A DNA stretch of 6,385 bases from Planctomycetota bacterium (GTDB lineage Bacteria > Planctomycetota > GCA-002687715): assembly GCA_013213915.1 (NCBI GenBank), contig JABSRK010000221.1, forward strand, positions 1 through 6,385, given 5' to 3'. Under the pieces are notes generated by a model. That model was not told the origin of the DNA. It ran no database searches and saw nothing but the letters and a program-made list of their open reading frames with translations. A program made the translations under genes and the position numbers. Below, piece after piece: positions 6,127 to 6,385 of this stretch; the stretch's first letter is position 1; each line of letters begins with the position of its first letter.

Positions 6127-6385
6127 CGACCAAGGCACTCGTCCCAGCCGTCGCGGTCGCCGCGGTGGCCGTCGTCCTGACGCTCCAGGCCATGTGGCTG
6201 AACGATCCCTGGGATGGCTCCCAGGGGGGAGAGATCAGTGGGGGCCTGACCGAGTACTCGTGCAAGGCCTTCGACGCCCACGGCTGGGCTGAACTCGGCG
6301 GCCGGCCGACGCACTTCTTCCTGCCGTGGGACGCGGCGGTGTTCCGTCCTCTCGACCACCATCCTCCCGCACCATTCCTCGCCTA
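6123..6385 (+). CDS. Probable membrane glycosyltransferase (GT39/ArnT-like), N-terminal 87 codons, partial
   Basis: This gene starts at a GTG that overlaps the methyltransferase stop as GTGA and continues beyond the window. Residues 5-25 form one hydrophobic membrane segment rich in Ala and Val. After it comes a region likely to lie outside the cytoplasm: GGEISGGLTEYSCKAFDAHG, a bulky HFFLPWDAAVF stretch, then PLDHHPPAPFLA. A first transmembrane helix, an acidic residue near a Y-S-x-x-A/C-like segment (E37, E44), and a His-His-Pro-Pro motif before the second helix is the start seen in many bacterial family 39 (protein-mannosyltransferase/ArnT-like) enzymes, which transfer sugars from lipid-linked donors. 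That assignment is by pattern only, and other polytopic proteins are possible. The reading frame and coupling are more certain than the function. Confidence 0.6.
   Translation, partial: MTTKALVPAVAVAAVAVVLTLQAMWLNDPWDGSQGGEISGGLTEYSCKAFDAHGWAELGGRPTHFFLPWDAAVFRPLDHHPPAPFLA

Overview
The window is high-GC bacterial DNA, densely packed with protein genes. I see no RNA gene, insertion sequence, CRISPR array or integration site. The lineage is not certain. The GC content, a secreted protein of Peptidase_MA/DUF1570 type with an Ala-X-Ala|Gln signal cleavage site, and a membrane glycosyltransferase with a His-His-Pro-Pro motif all fit Planctomycetota best. Another high-GC environmental phylum is possible.

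Layout. Positions 1-1018 (minus strand) hold the first 339 codons of guanine deaminase (guaD), which converts guanine to xanthine. The gene has its own promoter, and that promoter predicts a leaderless mRNA. Positions 1143-5241 (minus strand) hold three same-strand genes, in transcription order: a MoxR/CbbQ-type AAA+ ATPase (5241-4333), a secreted protein built like a Peptidase_MA protease but lacking the catalytic residues (4270-3029), and a 629-residue protein with a TraB/TIKI-like N-terminal half and an unassigned C-terminal half (3032-1143). The last two overlap by GTGA. The ATPase promoter also predicts a leaderless message. Positions 5317-6126 (plus strand) hold a class I SAM-dependent methyltransferase, divergent from the ATPase across 75 bp. 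A membrane glycosyltransferase-like gene starting at 6123 overlaps its stop by GTGA and leaves the window.

How the genes may work together. MoxR-type ATPases usually act as chaperones on a client encoded next to them, most often a von Willebrand A protein. No such gene is present here; the ATPase is instead followed by a pseudoprotease-like secreted protein and a TraB/TIKI-like protein. I regard this three-gene set as the best candidate in the window for an undescribed system, but its function cannot be read from the sequence. guaD looks like an independently transcribed purine-salvage gene. The methyltransferase and glycosyltransferase are probably co-translated.

Every gap between genes is under 130 bp.
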